Assembly (NCBI RefSeq): GCF_014202505.1
Contig: NZ_JACHGW010000001.1
Span: 1,302,001 to 1,366,000, forward strand
Direction: 5' to 3'
Source: Armatimonas rosea
Lineage (GTDB): Bacteria; Armatimonadota; Armatimonadia; Armatimonadales; Armatimonadaceae
Length of the DNA: 64,000 nt
Under the pieces are notes generated by a model. It was not told the DNA's origin, made no database searches, and saw only the letters and a program-made list of their open reading frames with translations. A program made the translations under genes and the position numbers. Below are positions 35,048 to 43,848 of the stretch, piece by piece. Position 1 is the first letter of the stretch. The number at the start of each line of letters is the position of its first letter.

Positions 35048-36112
35048 ATGATGTTGAAAAATAAAACGTTGTTTAAGAAGCTAGCAAGGGCGTTCTCTCT
35101 CACCGAGGTACTCGTTGCCATGGTGCTGATGAGCCTGCTCTTTCTGGTGGTGGCACAGCTCTTCATGACCACGGGACGAACCGTGGGGAAGATGCATGCC
35201 ATGACCAATAGCACCCGCTCCGCCGGGCTCGTGATGCAGTGGCTCGATAATGAGCTCCACGAGGCCTACGGTGTGGTTCTCCCCAGCGATAGCAACCCGG
35301 CTTGGGATGCGGGCCAGCTCGGGGCGGTAAGCCACTATGTGGCAGACAATCCTGGCGGGACGGTGAATGCGGCCTGGCCCTCGGAGCTCAACACGGCGGT
35401 CTTTATCCTCTACCCACCCGCGGGGGCAGCGACAGTCAAGGGCTCCAGTGGAGCTGATCTGGTCCTCGCGGGAGGCAACTTGCCGGTCAACCGGGGAGCC
35501 GCTGTGATCACTCGCACCGCACTGGTCTACCGAGGCAACCCCGATGGGACGACCAACCCGGGCTATGGCACCTGCCTCTGGGTGTGGCGCTTTGAGAATG
35601 GAAACCGGGTCGAGACTCGCTTGCTGACCAATGAGCTCAGTACGGCCTGGAACGCGCTGTACTTTCGGCGACACAACACCACCGAGCGTGCAGTGGAGGT
35701 CAAGGCGGTCTGTGGGGAGTCCGCCTATGCCTATGGCGAGCAGACCAGCGATAGCACCGATAGCAAGTCGAAGGTGACCCAGACCTCCGGGCGCGTGATC
35801 TACATGGCCAATACGGCGATGACAACACAGACGACGATCACCTACCCGAACAACCCGCTGCTCCTGCCCCAGGCGAATACGGCGACGCCCTCGCCGACTC
35901 CGGTGCCACCGACTCCGACGCCGACACCGAGTCCCAGCCCGACACCGCGCCCGACCCCAACCCCGACCCCTTTTGGGATGACTCCGGCACCCGCAACCCC
36001 GACTCCCGTGCCGACACCTACTCCAGCACCCACTCCTGTTCCCACCGCAACCCCGGTGCCGACACCCACGCCTGTTCCAACGCCCACCCCGACACCGATC
36101 CCGATTAACTAA
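35048..36112 (+). CDS. Prepilin-like protein with Pro/Thr-repeat tail
   Basis: This 354-residue protein has a leader ending '[20 protein letters not shown]' with Glu5, typical of PilW/GspJ-type minor pilins. The middle 200 residues are a pilin-like globular part. Residues from about 275 to the end are a low-complexity tail of Pro-Thr dipeptides (units like PTPTPVP) ending 'PIPIN'. Such a tail is likely an extended, possibly glycosylated stalk or linker. Two adjacent ATGs (35048, 35051) could serve as start. The next gene starts 1 bp after the stop. Confidence 0.8.
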   Translation: MMLKNKTLFKKLARAFSLTEVLVAMVLMSLLFLVVAQLFMTTGRTVGKMHAMTNSTRSAGLVMQWLDNELHEAYGVVLPSDSNPAWDAGQLGAVSHYVADNPGGTVNAAWPSELNTAVFILYPPAGAATVKGSSGADLVLAGGNLPVNRGAAVITRTALVYRGNPDGTTNPGYGTCLWVWRFENGNRVETRLLTNELSTAWNALYFRRHNTTERAVEVKAVCGESAYAYGEQTSDSTDSKSKVTQTSGRVIYMANTAMTTQTTITYPNNPLLLPQANTATPSPTPVPPTPTPTPSPSPTPRPTPTPTPFGMTPAPATPTPVPTPTPAPTPVPTATPVPTPTPVPTPTPTPIPIN

Positions 36113-36113
36113 G

Positions 36114-37937
36114 ATGATGAAGCTACTTCCCACTAAAAATCTGCGCCGCCGCGGTGTGGCGATGGTTGGTGTGATGATCTTGCTCTTCTTGATCCTCTCG
36201 CTGTACATGATCTCGATGCTCAACCAAGGGCGTGGCGGGGACGTGGCCTCGTCTGCCAAGAGCGGTCTACACCTGACGCGTCGTCGTGCGGAGCTTCTTG
36301 GGGCGCAGACGATCTCTGAGGCGGGTGTTCGTATGTCGCTGCAGTGGCTGATGCAGCAGTCGAGCGCCCCGACGAACCTGACGGCGTTTGCGCCCTCGGA
36401 TGTGGCGGCGTTCTACGGTGGCACGACGGTGAGCGGTTGGACGGAGGTGAGCATCAACCAGGGGCCAACCAGTGGCGAGAACGCGACTGCGGGTCAGGTG
36501 AACGGCACGGCTCGTATTCGCTTCTACCCGTATGCGAGCAACGCGACCTCGAACCGTAAGATGTTTGGGATTGAGTCCATCGGTGAGTACCAGGGCTACA
36601 GCTACACATCGCGTGTGTTTGTGCGCCAGAACAGCTTTGCACGTTACGCGTACTTCAGCGACACGGCTCCGTCGGGCTGGTGGGTTGCGGGCAGCACGCG
36701 CTTCCAAGGTCCGGTGCATGTCAATGGTGTGGACTCGACGGGCAACGCGGTCGATCCCAATGCGCGCATCAATATCTTGTTCAAGATGGATGACTGGACC
36801 GCACCCTACACGACCGACTGGATCTTCACCTACACTGACGATGGCTACTTCACGACCGCGATGGACTACTCCCAGATCAACTGGGTGCATAGCTCTGGTG
36901 GGAGCGCCTCGCCCTACGATCCGAACTGGTGGATGCCGTCGTGGGAGCATATCACCGCCGCAAGTCGTGCTCCCAAGACCAACCAGCCGATCATCAAGAT
37001 GCCCACCGCGACCACGGACCAGAAGAGCGCCGCGCTCGGCAGTGCCAGTGAGCCGGGATCTAGCTTTGTTGGTGTCTTTATCCCCGCCTCCGGGACAACC
37101 GCAACCGCAGGGATCTATGTGGGGGGCGATGTGCTGGACATGAACCTCTCCTACCAGCAGCGCACGACACACCAGGACCAGCTGATCGATATTATCCAGG
37201 CCGGCTCGGGGACAAGCCAGATCAAAAGCTCGCTGGATATCTGCCCTGATGATCCCTATACCCGTCTGATGGTCTACACACGCGCCAGTGCCACGGCTGC
37301 ATGGACTCTGGTAAGTACGACTAACTACACCAACCTGACCAATGGGGTGATCTATGTCAATGGCAATATTGGCTCACAGACTGGAAGCTTCTCCGGAGGG
37401 ATCTCGGGGATTGTTGCCAATAACATGATGTCCGGGAGCACGATACTCAAGCCCAATACCTGGACTGTCGCCACCGAGAGCACCAAGACCATCAATATCA
37501 ACGGCGGCATTGTCTACCAGAACTTGGTAAGCGATACGACCAATGCCTACAACATGAAGTCCAATGCCGGAGCCGCCAACGACACATCGGGGACGATGGG
37601 GCTGGTGGCGGGGAGCTTCCGTGTGCCCCTGCTCGACGATGGGGGAGCCGTCTTGGACTACCTGACGATTCATGCCGTGACCATGGCCTACAACACCTTT
37701 GCGGTGGTCGATCCCACGACCCGTGCTCCAGGGGTGATCAACCTCCTGGGGGGCTTCATTGTCAAGAACAACAGCCAGATGGGGGTCGTCCAGCTGGATG
37801 GGACGGTTGTCAATGGCTTTATCCTCAACCGCAACTACGACCAGCGCATCGCCGATAGCCCACCGCCCGCCTACCCGGTCGCGGACCGGAGCTACCAGGT
37901 GATGTCCTTCCAGAAGGTCAATACCACCCTCAACTAA
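36114..37937 (+). CDS. PilX-like N-terminal membrane anchor, large surface protein (paralog 1)
   Basis: This 607-residue protein starts with a basic segment and one hydrophobic helix ('RRGVAMVGVMILLFLILSLY'), as in PilX-type proteins, but without the Glu5 of true prepilins. A long region rich in Asn, Thr, Gly and Tyr follows, with beta-helix-like stretches ('GVINLLGGFIVKNNSQMGVV'). It is likely exposed at the cell surface or incorporated at a pilus tip. Bases 36147-36789 are almost identical to the next gene, while the rest has diverged. It begins 1 bp after the Pro/Thr-tail gene. Confidence 0.75.
   Translation: MMKLLPTKNLRRRGVAMVGVMILLFLILSLYMISMLNQGRGGDVASSAKSGLHLTRRRAELLGAQTISEAGVRMSLQWLMQQSSAPTNLTAFAPSDVAAFYGGTTVSGWTEVSINQGPTSGENATAGQVNGTARIRFYPYASNATSNRKMFGIESIGEYQGYSYTSRVFVRQNSFARYAYFSDTAPSGWWVAGSTRFQGPVHVNGVDSTGNAVDPNARINILFKMDDWTAPYTTDWIFTYTDDGYFTTAMDYSQINWVHSSGGSASPYDPNWWMPSWEHITAASRAPKTNQPIIKMPTATTDQKSAALGSASEPGSSFVGVFIPASGTTATAGIYVGGDVLDMNLSYQQRTTHQDQLIDIIQAGSGTSQIKSSLDICPDDPYTRLMVYTRASATAAWTLVSTTNYTNLTNGVIYVNGNIGSQTGSFSGGISGIVANNMMSGSTILKPNTWTVATESTKTININGGIVYQNLVSDTTNAYNMKSNAGAANDTSGTMGLVAGSFRVPLLDDGGAVLDYLTIHAVTMAYNTFAVVDPTTRAPGVINLLGGFIVKNNSQMGVVQLDGTVVNGFILNRNYDQRIADSPPPAYPVADRSYQVMSFQKVNTTLN
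36147..36789 (+). repeat. 643-bp direct repeat, copy 1 (second copy at 38001-38643)
   Basis: The two blocks align without gaps at an offset of 1854 bp. I count about nine differences, five of them clustered at 36466-36477. Identity falls sharply after 36789. The block covers the membrane anchor and the first third of the two PilX-like genes. Confidence 0.9.
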
Positions 37938-37964
37938 TGCTTAAGAAAGCTACTCGCTCGCAAA

Positions 37965-39791
37965 ATGAAAACAAAGACTCCCCAACGAGGGAAACTAAAT
38001 CGCCGCGGTGTGGCGATGGTCGGTGTGATGATCTTGCTCTTCTTGATCCTCTCGCTGTACATGATCTCGATGCTCAACCAGGGGCGTGGCGGGGACGTGG
38101 CCTCGTCTGCTAAGAGCGGTCTACACCTGACGCGTCGTCGTGCGGAGCTTCTTGGGGCGCAGACGATCTCTGAGGCGGGTGTTCGTATGTCGCTGCAGTG
38201 GCTGATGCAGCAGTCGAGCGCCCCGACGAACCTGACGGCGTTTGCGCCCTCGGATGTGGCCGCGTTCTACGGTGGCACGACGGTGAGCGGTTGGACGGAG
38301 GTGAGCATCAACCAGGGTCCGACGAGCAGCGAGAACGCGACTGCGGGTCAGGTGAACGGCACGGCTCGTATTCGCTTCTACCCGTATGCGAGCAACGCGA
38401 CCTCGAACCGTAAGATGTTTGGGATTGAGTCCATCGGTGAGTACCAGGGCTACAGCTACACATCGCGTGTGTTTGTGCGCCAGAACAGCTTTGCACGTTA
38501 CGCGTACTTCAGCGACACGGCTCCGTCGGGCTGGTGGGTTGCGGGCAGCACGCGCTTCCAAGGTCCGGTGCATGTCAATGGTGTGGACTCGACGGGCAAC
38601 GCGGTCGATCCCAATGCGCGCATCAATATCTTGTTCAAGATGGCAGACTGGACCGCACCCTACACCACCGACTGGATCTTCACGTACCCCGATGATGGCT
38701 ACTTCACGACCGCGATGAGCTACTCCCAGATCAACTGGGTCTACTCCTACGGAGCGGGAGCCTACGGCTACGATCCAAACTGGTGGATGCCTTCCTGGGG
38801 GCATATCACGGCGGCGAACCGTGCGCCCAAGACCGACCAGCCGATCATCAAGATGCCCACCGCGACCACGGACCAGAAGAACGCCGCGCTGGGGACGGCC
38901 AGCGAGCCCGCTATCGGCTTTAGGGGCGTCTTTATCCCCATGAGCGGCTCCACCCCGACCGCAGGCATCTACATTGGCGGAGATGTTAAGGACTTTACGA
39001 TGTCCACCAACCTGCACTCTGGCCAGGACGATCAGATCTTTGAGATTATCCAGCAGGACGGAACGGGCGAGAAAAAGTATGTCATCGAGGTCTGCAATCT
39101 CAACAACGATATCAAGATAAAGACCTACGAGCGGGCGAGCCCAACGGCCTCTTGGCAGCACGATGGGACCACTAACTACACCGGCGGCACGACCAATGGG
39201 ACGATCTATGTCAATGGGAACATTGGCAGCCAGACCGCTCCCTACACCGGTGGCCTCTCCGGCGCGATTGCGATGAACTACATGTCCGGCTCCACCGTTG
39301 TGCGGCCCAATACCTGGACCATCGCCACGGCGAGCAACAAGACCATCAATATCGACGGTGGCATTGTCTACAAGAACCTGATCACCGATGGCACCAATCC
39401 CAATAACCTGAAGTCCAGTGCCAATAGCGCGACGGACAGTACCGGAACGCTGGGGCTGGTGGCGGGGAACTACCGCGTTCCGCTGCTGGATGGTGGGGGG
39501 ACGGCACTGACCTACCTGACGATCCATGCGGTGACCATGGCCTACAACACGTTTCAAGTGGTCGATCCTACGACCCGTGCTCCGGGGGTGATCAACCTCT
39601 TGGGGGGCTTTATTGTCAAGAACAACAGCCAGATGGGGGTGGTTCAGCTGGATGGGACGGTCAATAACGGCTTTATCCTCAACCGCAACTACGACCAGCG
39701 TATCTCCGACAACCCGCCTCCGGCCTACCCCGCCGCGGACCGGAGCTACCAGGTGATGTCCTTCCAGAAGGTCAATACCACCCTCAACTAG
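37965..39791 (+). CDS. PilX-like N-terminal membrane anchor, large surface protein (paralog 2)
   Basis: This 608-residue protein is a tandem paralog of the preceding gene. The first ~12 residues differ ('MKTKTPQRGKLN'). Residues ~13-225 are then the same apart from one Gly/Ser change, the middle differs clearly (about residues 225-470), and the C-terminal 130 residues are again very similar ('GVINLLGGFIVKNNSQMGVV', 'SYQVMSFQKVNTTLN'). The role is probably the same surface or pilus-linked structural function with a variable middle. The gap between the paralogs is 27 bp, so they are co-transcribed. Confidence 0.75.
   Translation: MKTKTPQRGKLNRRGVAMVGVMILLFLILSLYMISMLNQGRGGDVASSAKSGLHLTRRRAELLGAQTISEAGVRMSLQWLMQQSSAPTNLTAFAPSDVAAFYGGTTVSGWTEVSINQGPTSSENATAGQVNGTARIRFYPYASNATSNRKMFGIESIGEYQGYSYTSRVFVRQNSFARYAYFSDTAPSGWWVAGSTRFQGPVHVNGVDSTGNAVDPNARINILFKMADWTAPYTTDWIFTYPDDGYFTTAMSYSQINWVYSYGAGAYGYDPNWWMPSWGHITAANRAPKTDQPIIKMPTATTDQKNAALGTASEPAIGFRGVFIPMSGSTPTAGIYIGGDVKDFTMSTNLHSGQDDQIFEIIQQDGTGEKKYVIEVCNLNNDIKIKTYERASPTASWQHDGTTNYTGGTTNGTIYVNGNIGSQTAPYTGGLSGAIAMNYMSGSTVVRPNTWTIATASNKTINIDGGIVYKNLITDGTNPNNLKSSANSATDSTGTLGLVAGNYRVPLLDGGGTALTYLTIHAVTMAYNTFQVVDPTTRAPGVINLLGGFIVKNNSQMGVVQLDGTVNNGFILNRNYDQRISDNPPPAYPAADRSYQVMSFQKVNTTLN
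38001..38643 (+). repeat. 643-bp direct repeat, copy 2
   Basis: This is the partner of 36147-36789, inside the second PilX-like gene. Identity of about 98-99% across this block against a clearly lower level downstream points to recent gene conversion or unequal exchange. Confidence 0.9.
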
Positions 39792-39818
39792 GGCCTTTGC
39801 TATGAACCGTCCGTCAGT

Positions 39819-39943
39819 GGCCTGAAAGTCCACTTCTGGGCCGCGCAAGCGCGAAGCGGGCCGAGCCCGCAGAGAAGTCTAAGTACTCTACGCGGCCTCG
39901 GGCCGCTTCGTTGTAGGCGGCATCAGACGGGGACTTTCAGGCC
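39819..39943. repeat. Widely spaced inverted repeat after the pilin-like cluster
   Basis: GGCCTGAAAGTCC (39819-39831) and its exact complement (39931-39943) are 99 bp apart, with further small GC-rich hairpins between them. The right arm is inside the 3' coding end of the acetyltransferase gene, which may have acquired its last residues from the element. Confidence 0.6.
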
Positions 39944-40370
39944 CTGGTAGTCTCCCCGTAACGTAGTGCATCTTGTAGTGGGGGCCGACATCGGGGACCT
40001 CGAAGCGGTCCCCTTCTACCTGCCAGCCGTTTTTTTCATAGAAGCCCACCGCACTCACCCGTGCGTTGCACCAGAGCGGGAGGGCGCGATGGCTGGCGTA
40101 CTGGTGGACCGCCTCTAATACCGCACGTCCCACCCCCTTGCCCTGCCACTCGGGGGCAGTGGCCATGCCGCGAAGCTGGAGCCGGGAGTCTGCCTCAAGG
40201 ACGCTAGCGCAGCCGATAACCTCGCCCTTTTGATCCAGAGCGGCGAAGTGGCGTGTGGTCGGGAGGTCGTCGCCGGGGAAGTGCGTGGTGCTCTCTGGGC
40301 GGCCGGGGCGAAGCACCCGCCAGCGCAGGGCGAGGAGAGAGTCCGCCGAGGTTTCCTTTATCGTGAACAC
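39888..40370 (-). CDS. GNAT-family N-acetyltransferase
   Basis: The GTG at 40370 gives 160 residues. The GNAT fold is visible from 'LLALRWRVLRPGRPESTTHF' to 'LQLRGMATAPEWQGKGVGRA' (acetyl-CoA loop Q/RxxGxG/A) and 'CNARVSAVGFYEKNGWQVEG'. This subgroup resembles ElaA/YitI-like proteins, and the acceptor is unknown. A longer reading frame exists upstream but would cover the rsgA promoter and start. The C-terminal 'PRLMPPTTKRPEAA' is encoded by a palindromic repeat and may be a late extension. The divergent rsgA gene begins 39 bp away. Confidence 0.85.
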   Translation of the reverse strand: MFTIKETSADSLLALRWRVLRPGRPESTTHFPGDDLPTTRHFAALDQKGEVIGCASVLEADSRLQLRGMATAPEWQGKGVGRAVLEAVHQYASHRALPLWCNARVSAVGFYEKNGWQVEGDRFEVPDVGPHYKMHYVTGRLPGPESPRLMPPTTKRPEAA

Positions 40371-40375
40371 GGCGC

Positions 40376-40381
40376 TATAAT
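40376..40381 (+). promoter_or_regulatory. Possible -10 box for rsgA
   Basis: TATAAT lies 28 bp before the rsgA TTG start, in the short divergent gap with the acetyltransferase gene. The -35 region (around TTTCCT) is poor. A ribosome-binding site (GAGGGG) follows at 40394-40399. Confidence 0.4.
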
Positions 40382-40409
40382 ACCTCGTGCAACAGCGAGG
40401 GGATAATGA

Positions 40410-41399
40410 TTGAGTGAAGGCATCGTGACACGGGCGGGACGTGGGCTCTACACGGTTCAGACCGATACGGGGCGCATCTTGCCCTGCCGCTTGCGGGGAA
40501 ACCTGAAGAAGCGCTTTACCTACTCCGAGACCGCCAGCCATGTTCGGCGGGTGGAGAAGGTCAAGAAACTAGCCGAGACCGACCCGATTGCCGTGGGAGA
40601 TAGGGTCGTGATCGCGGTGGGCGACTCGGGGATCGAGGGGGTGATCGAGGAAGTGCTCCCCCGCCGCAAGGCCCTGGTGCGCCGCTCCGGCAACGAGCGG
40701 GAGCGCCAGACCCTGGTCGCCAACCTGGAGCTGGCCGTGATTGTCTTCTCCGCCGCCGAGCCCCGCCCCGATCTCTTCAAGCTGGACCGTTTTCTTGTCC
40801 TCGCCGAGGATAGCGAGCTAGAGATCCTGATCGTCCTCAACAAAGCCGACCTCGCCGACCCCAGCGAGCTCACCGAGGCCCTGGCGGAGTACCGCGCGAT
40901 TGGCTACGAGATCCTCACCACCAGCCGGATCACGGGCGAGGGGATCGACACGCTCCGTGCCCGGCTCAAGGGCCGCCTCTCCGCGTTCTGTGGGCCGTCG
41001 GGGGTGGGGAAGTCGTCGCTGCTCAACGCGGTCCAGCCGGGCCTGCGCCTCAAGACCGGGGAGACCAGCGAGATCACCCACGCTGGGCGCCACACGACCG
41101 TCCGCGCAGAGCTGCTCACCCTGGAGGTCGGTGGCTGGGTCGCGGACACGCCGGGGCTCCGTCAGGTGGAGTTCTGGGACCTGCTCCCCGAGGATGTCGC
41201 CTTCTGTTTCCCGGAGCTGGAGCCGCTGATGGGCCACTGCAAGTTCCCCAACTGCCGCCACCGCAAGGAGCCTGGCTGCGCGGTCCGCGCCGCGGTCGAC
41301 GACCAGCGGGTCAGCCCTCGGCGCTACCAGAGCTACCTCCAGATGACCCTGACCGATCCCACGCACGGGAGCGCCCCCCGTAAGACCGCTCCATCCTGA
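40410..41399 (+). CDS. rsgA: Ribosome small-subunit-dependent GTPase A
   Basis: RsgA checks late maturation of the 30S subunit by GTP hydrolysis. An N-terminal OB-fold (about 1-85) precedes a circularly permuted GTPase domain with G4 'VLNKADLAD', G1 'FCGPSGVGKSSLLNAV' and G3 'VADTPGLRQVEF' in that order. The C-terminal zinc finger is 'CKFPNCRHRKEPGCAV'. The length of 329 residues is normal. The start is a TTG at 40410 with a good ribosome-binding site. An ankyrin-repeat gene follows after 11 bp. Confidence 0.96.
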   Translation: MSEGIVTRAGRGLYTVQTDTGRILPCRLRGNLKKRFTYSETASHVRRVEKVKKLAETDPIAVGDRVVIAVGDSGIEGVIEEVLPRRKALVRRSGNERERQTLVANLELAVIVFSAAEPRPDLFKLDRFLVLAEDSELEILIVLNKADLADPSELTEALAEYRAIGYEILTTSRITGEGIDTLRARLKGRLSAFCGPSGVGKSSLLNAVQPGLRLKTGETSEITHAGRHTTVRAELLTLEVGGWVADTPGLRQVEFWDLLPEDVAFCFPELEPLMGHCKFPNCRHRKEPGCAVRAAVDDQRVSPRRYQSYLQMTLTDPTHGSAPRKTAPS

Positions 41400-41410
41400 G
41401 AGATACCGCC

Positions 41411-41962
41411 ATGACAAAACATCGTAAAGTAATCGTAGGGCTCGTTGCGCTTGTGGTTACCGGTGTCTTGGGGGCTTGGTGGATGGTAGCCCGTAGCCCA
41501 GATGCCCAGGCGCACCGCTTTGTGACCGCGATCCAAGACTATGAAGACGGCCCGATCTTTGAAACCCTCTTAGAGCAAGGGGTAGATCCTAACTACCTCG
41601 ACCGAACCTACTCGGAGCCTAGCGTCAAGGAGAAGCTCGTCGCGCTCGTGGCCGGGGGCACTCCCGCCACGGGGTACGAGCCGATGCCGCTGCTCTTTAT
41701 GGCCTGTACCAACGCCAACGAAGACGCGGTCAAGGCCCTTCTCAAGCACAACGCCAACCCCAACGTGGCCTTTCTCGATGGGATCACACCGCTGATTGCC
41801 GCCACGGAGGCCGGGAGCCCGCGGATTGTCCGCCTGCTGCTGGAGCATGGTGCGGAGATAAATCACCGAACGACGCGAGGGGATACCGCGCTCAAGCTCG
41901 CACGCGCCACCCAGCGCGACAGTGTGATCTCGCTGCTGTTGGAGAGGGGAGCGAAGGAGTAA
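41411..41962 (+). CDS. Membrane-anchored ankyrin-repeat protein
   Basis: This 183-residue protein has an N-terminal signal anchor ('VIVGLVALVVTGVLGAWWMV'). The C-terminal half has three ankyrin units ('MPLLFMACTNANEDAVKALL', 'GITPLIAATEAGSPRIVRLL', 'GDTALKLARATQRDSVISLL'). The repeats probably face the periplasm and bind a protein partner. It follows rsgA closely and precedes a similarly anchored small protein by 5 bp, so the three may be co-transcribed. No enzymatic motif is present. Confidence 0.82.
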   Translation: MTKHRKVIVGLVALVVTGVLGAWWMVARSPDAQAHRFVTAIQDYEDGPIFETLLEQGVDPNYLDRTYSEPSVKEKLVALVAGGTPATGYEPMPLLFMACTNANEDAVKALLKHNANPNVAFLDGITPLIAATEAGSPRIVRLLLEHGAEINHRTTRGDTALKLARATQRDSVISLLLERGAKE

Positions 41963-41967
41963 CCGGC

Positions 41968-42402
41968 ATGAACCAACCCAAGAAAATCACCTTTGCCCTC
42001 CTGGGTATCGTGGCCTCTGTGGGGCTGTATCGTTTGATCGCTACCCGGCCTTGGACAATGACCACAGGAAGGTGCTGGGAGCGTGCCACTCCGGAACCAT
42101 CACCGAGACCTGACCCATTTGCCGGTGGCTGTAATTGGGGGACGTTGGTGACTATCTGCCCGACCCCTGCGCCTGAGAAGACAAAAACGATTACGTTGAA
42201 GGAGCCCTACGCCCACGGGAGAAAGACCCCGCTCTCTTTCGACGAAGCGGTGAATAACTACTACTGGACCGGAGGGATTGCGTCTCTGCATCGATGTACC
42301 CCTGGGCCAGACTCTGAAGAGGTAAACACGTACATCAAGAAGGAGCACCGCGGCTTCTATGAGGCAGTCGTCACTGAAGTAGAGCGTATAAAGACCGAGT
42401 AA
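41968..42402 (+). CDS. Hypothetical membrane-anchored protein
   Basis: This 144-residue protein has one N-terminal hydrophobic segment ('ITFALLGIVASVGLYRLIA') and a Pro/Cys-containing periplasmic part with three cysteines ('GRCWERATP', 'GGCNWGTLVTIC'), then a basic-acidic C-terminus. I do not recognise the family. It begins 5 bp after the ankyrin gene and shares its anchored layout, so the two may work together. Confidence 0.6.
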   Translation: MNQPKKITFALLGIVASVGLYRLIATRPWTMTTGRCWERATPEPSPRPDPFAGGCNWGTLVTICPTPAPEKTKTITLKEPYAHGRKTPLSFDEAVNNYYWTGGIASLHRCTPGPDSEEVNTYIKKEHRGFYEAVVTEVERIKTE

Positions 42403-42447
42403 GACACTTGCCTCCTGAGCGGGATATACTCTCTCCGGAGGACTGTC

Positions 42448-42693
42448 GTGCGCGGAACCAAACTTATTGTATCCATGAAGGCGGTGGCATTTGCCATCAA
42501 GGGGGACCTCCCCGACGAGGTCAAGCTGGAGCGGCTGCGGCTGTTTCTACAGCAGGAAGCGACCCGCAAGGGCATTCGCTTGGACACCGACGAGCCCGTC
42601 TTGCAAGGGGTTGTGGACGGCAAGGACGAGCTCTATTTCTACAACGGGCCCAAGGGGCGCCCGCTCGCCATCCCGGAGCTGCCTCACGGATAA
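42448..42693 (+). CDS. Hypothetical small protein
   Basis: This 81-residue protein starts at a GTG preceded by GGAGGACTGTC, a strong ribosome-binding site. It is charged and helical ('DLPDEVKLERLRLFLQQEAT') with a short beta end. No homology is apparent to me. It lies in a same-strand run before the methyltransferase gene. The good ribosome-binding site and typical codon use support it as a real gene. Confidence 0.55.
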   Translation: MRGTKLIVSMKAVAFAIKGDLPDEVKLERLRLFLQQEATRKGIRLDTDEPVLQGVVDGKDELYFYNGPKGRPLAIPELPHG

Positions 42694-42747
42694 AACGTCA
42701 GGGATGATAGAATTGTCCGGCGACCTGAGCACGGTCGGCAGAGAGTT

Positions 42748-43446
42748 ATGAACGACTGGAAACGATTTTTTGAGGCGCTTGGACCTGAGCGCTACCTGAC
42801 TGAGGTGTTCACACAGCACACGCTCGCCGAGGTCGATTTTGTGATCGATGCCTGTGGGCTCACCCCCGGCGCACGGGTTCTGGACATGGGCTGTGGGCCG
42901 GGGCGGCACTCGCTGGAGTTGGCACGCCGTGGCTTCCAGGTCACCGGGGTGGACTTTACCGAGAAGTTTATTCAGTTCGCGCAAGAGGCCGCCGCCCGCG
43001 AGGGCCTGAGCGAGCGCGCCGAGTTTGTCCTCGCCGATGCCCGCGATTTTGTGCGGCCACTCGCCTTCGATGCCGCGGTCTGCCTGTGCGAGGGAGCGTT
43101 TGCCCTGCTCCAGACCGACGAAGACAATGTGCGGGTGCTGCGGCATATCGCGGCCTGCCTCAAGCCGGGGGCGGCGTTCCTCCTGACCACCCTCAATGGC
43201 TATCGGACGATCCGCCGCGCGGGGAAAGAGACCGCACTCGATCCGCTGAGCATGGTGGAGACCTGGCCCGGCGACGACTCCGGGATGCTCCAGGGGCGGC
43301 ACTACATCGTCCCCGAGCTTGTGAAGATGCACGAGGGCGCGGGGCTAAGTGTCGAGCATGTCTGGGGGGGCACTGCTGGGAGCTGGGCTCGCCGCCCCCT
43401 CGACTGGGACGAGATTGAGGTTATGTTCCTCTCCCGCAAAGGCTAG
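42748..43446 (+). CDS. Class I SAM-dependent methyltransferase
   Basis: This 232-residue protein has the Rossmann-type SAM-binding motif I 'ARVLDMGCGPGRHSLELAR' near residue 45, the acidic residue at the end of strand 2 ('GVDFTEKFI'), and motif IV-like 'FDAAVCLCEGAF'. The late segment around 'DPLSMVET' is typical of small-molecule methyltransferases. The substrate is unknown. The last 102 bases overlap the 3' end of a gene on the opposite strand. Confidence 0.88.
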   Translation: MNDWKRFFEALGPERYLTEVFTQHTLAEVDFVIDACGLTPGARVLDMGCGPGRHSLELARRGFQVTGVDFTEKFIQFAQEAAAREGLSERAEFVLADARDFVRPLAFDAAVCLCEGAFALLQTDEDNVRVLRHIAACLKPGAAFLLTTLNGYRTIRRAGKETALDPLSMVETWPGDDSGMLQGRHYIVPELVKMHEGAGLSVEHVWGGTAGSWARRPLDWDEIEVMFLSRKG

Positions 43447-43848
43447 CGAGGGCTCCTGTTTTTTAGCACTCCGCAGAAGCACCAGCGCGACGCCGGTCAG
43501 GAGCAGGTAGAGGGCAAGGGGCCGGAGCATCCGCACGGTCTGGAGCGCTGCAAGCCGGGTGAGGGACCGCTCGCGCGGCGGGGAGGCGACCGCGCTCTTG
43601 GGGGGCTTGCCTCCTCTGGCGGGCTCCGGCGACGGTGAGGCTTCCGGCGACGGAGAGGGCGGTGTTGCCTCCTCCTGCTCCTCAACCGGAGTGGCCTGGG
43701 CGAGCCGAGTGGAGAGCTTCGTCTGAAACTGCTCCGTGCGCAGCGTGATTAAGTTCAAGAAAAAAATAACTCCCCCAGCAACCACAAGCGCAAGGACGCC
43801 TAGGCCGAAGGCATACTGGGAGAGGCGGTAAGAGTAGCCAAGTCGCAT
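43345..43848 (-). CDS. Hypothetical two-helix membrane protein with Pro/Ser linker
   Basis: This 167-residue protein has an N-terminal hydrophobic helix ('YAFGLGVLALVVAGGVIFFL') and a second at about residues 110-125 ('LRPLALYLLLTGVALVLL'). Between them lies a low-complexity Pro/Ser/Glu linker ('PPSPSPEASPSPEPARGG'). No family is recognised. The coding frame overlaps the convergent methyltransferase gene by about 100 bp, so its last ~30 residues may be an accident of readthrough. Membrane pattern and codon bias favour a real gene. Confidence 0.6.
   Translation of the reverse strand: MRLGYSYRLSQYAFGLGVLALVVAGGVIFFLNLITLRTEQFQTKLSTRLAQATPVEEQEEATPPSPSPEASPSPEPARGGKPPKSAVASPPRERSLTRLAALQTVRMLRPLALYLLLTGVALVLLRSAKKQEPSLAFAGEEHNLNLVPVEGAASPAPSSAPPDMLDT

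Noticed and set aside
35880-36110. Repeat array near the end of the second prepilin gene considered as a CRISPR-like array
   Set aside because: The repeats are codons for Pro-Thr units in frame, with no regular spacers.
38121-39848. 575-codon open frame antisense to the second PilX-like gene
   Set aside because: Its translation is Arg/His/Val-rich without a motif, it mirrors the codon bias of the real gene, and a similar shadow exists over the first paralog.
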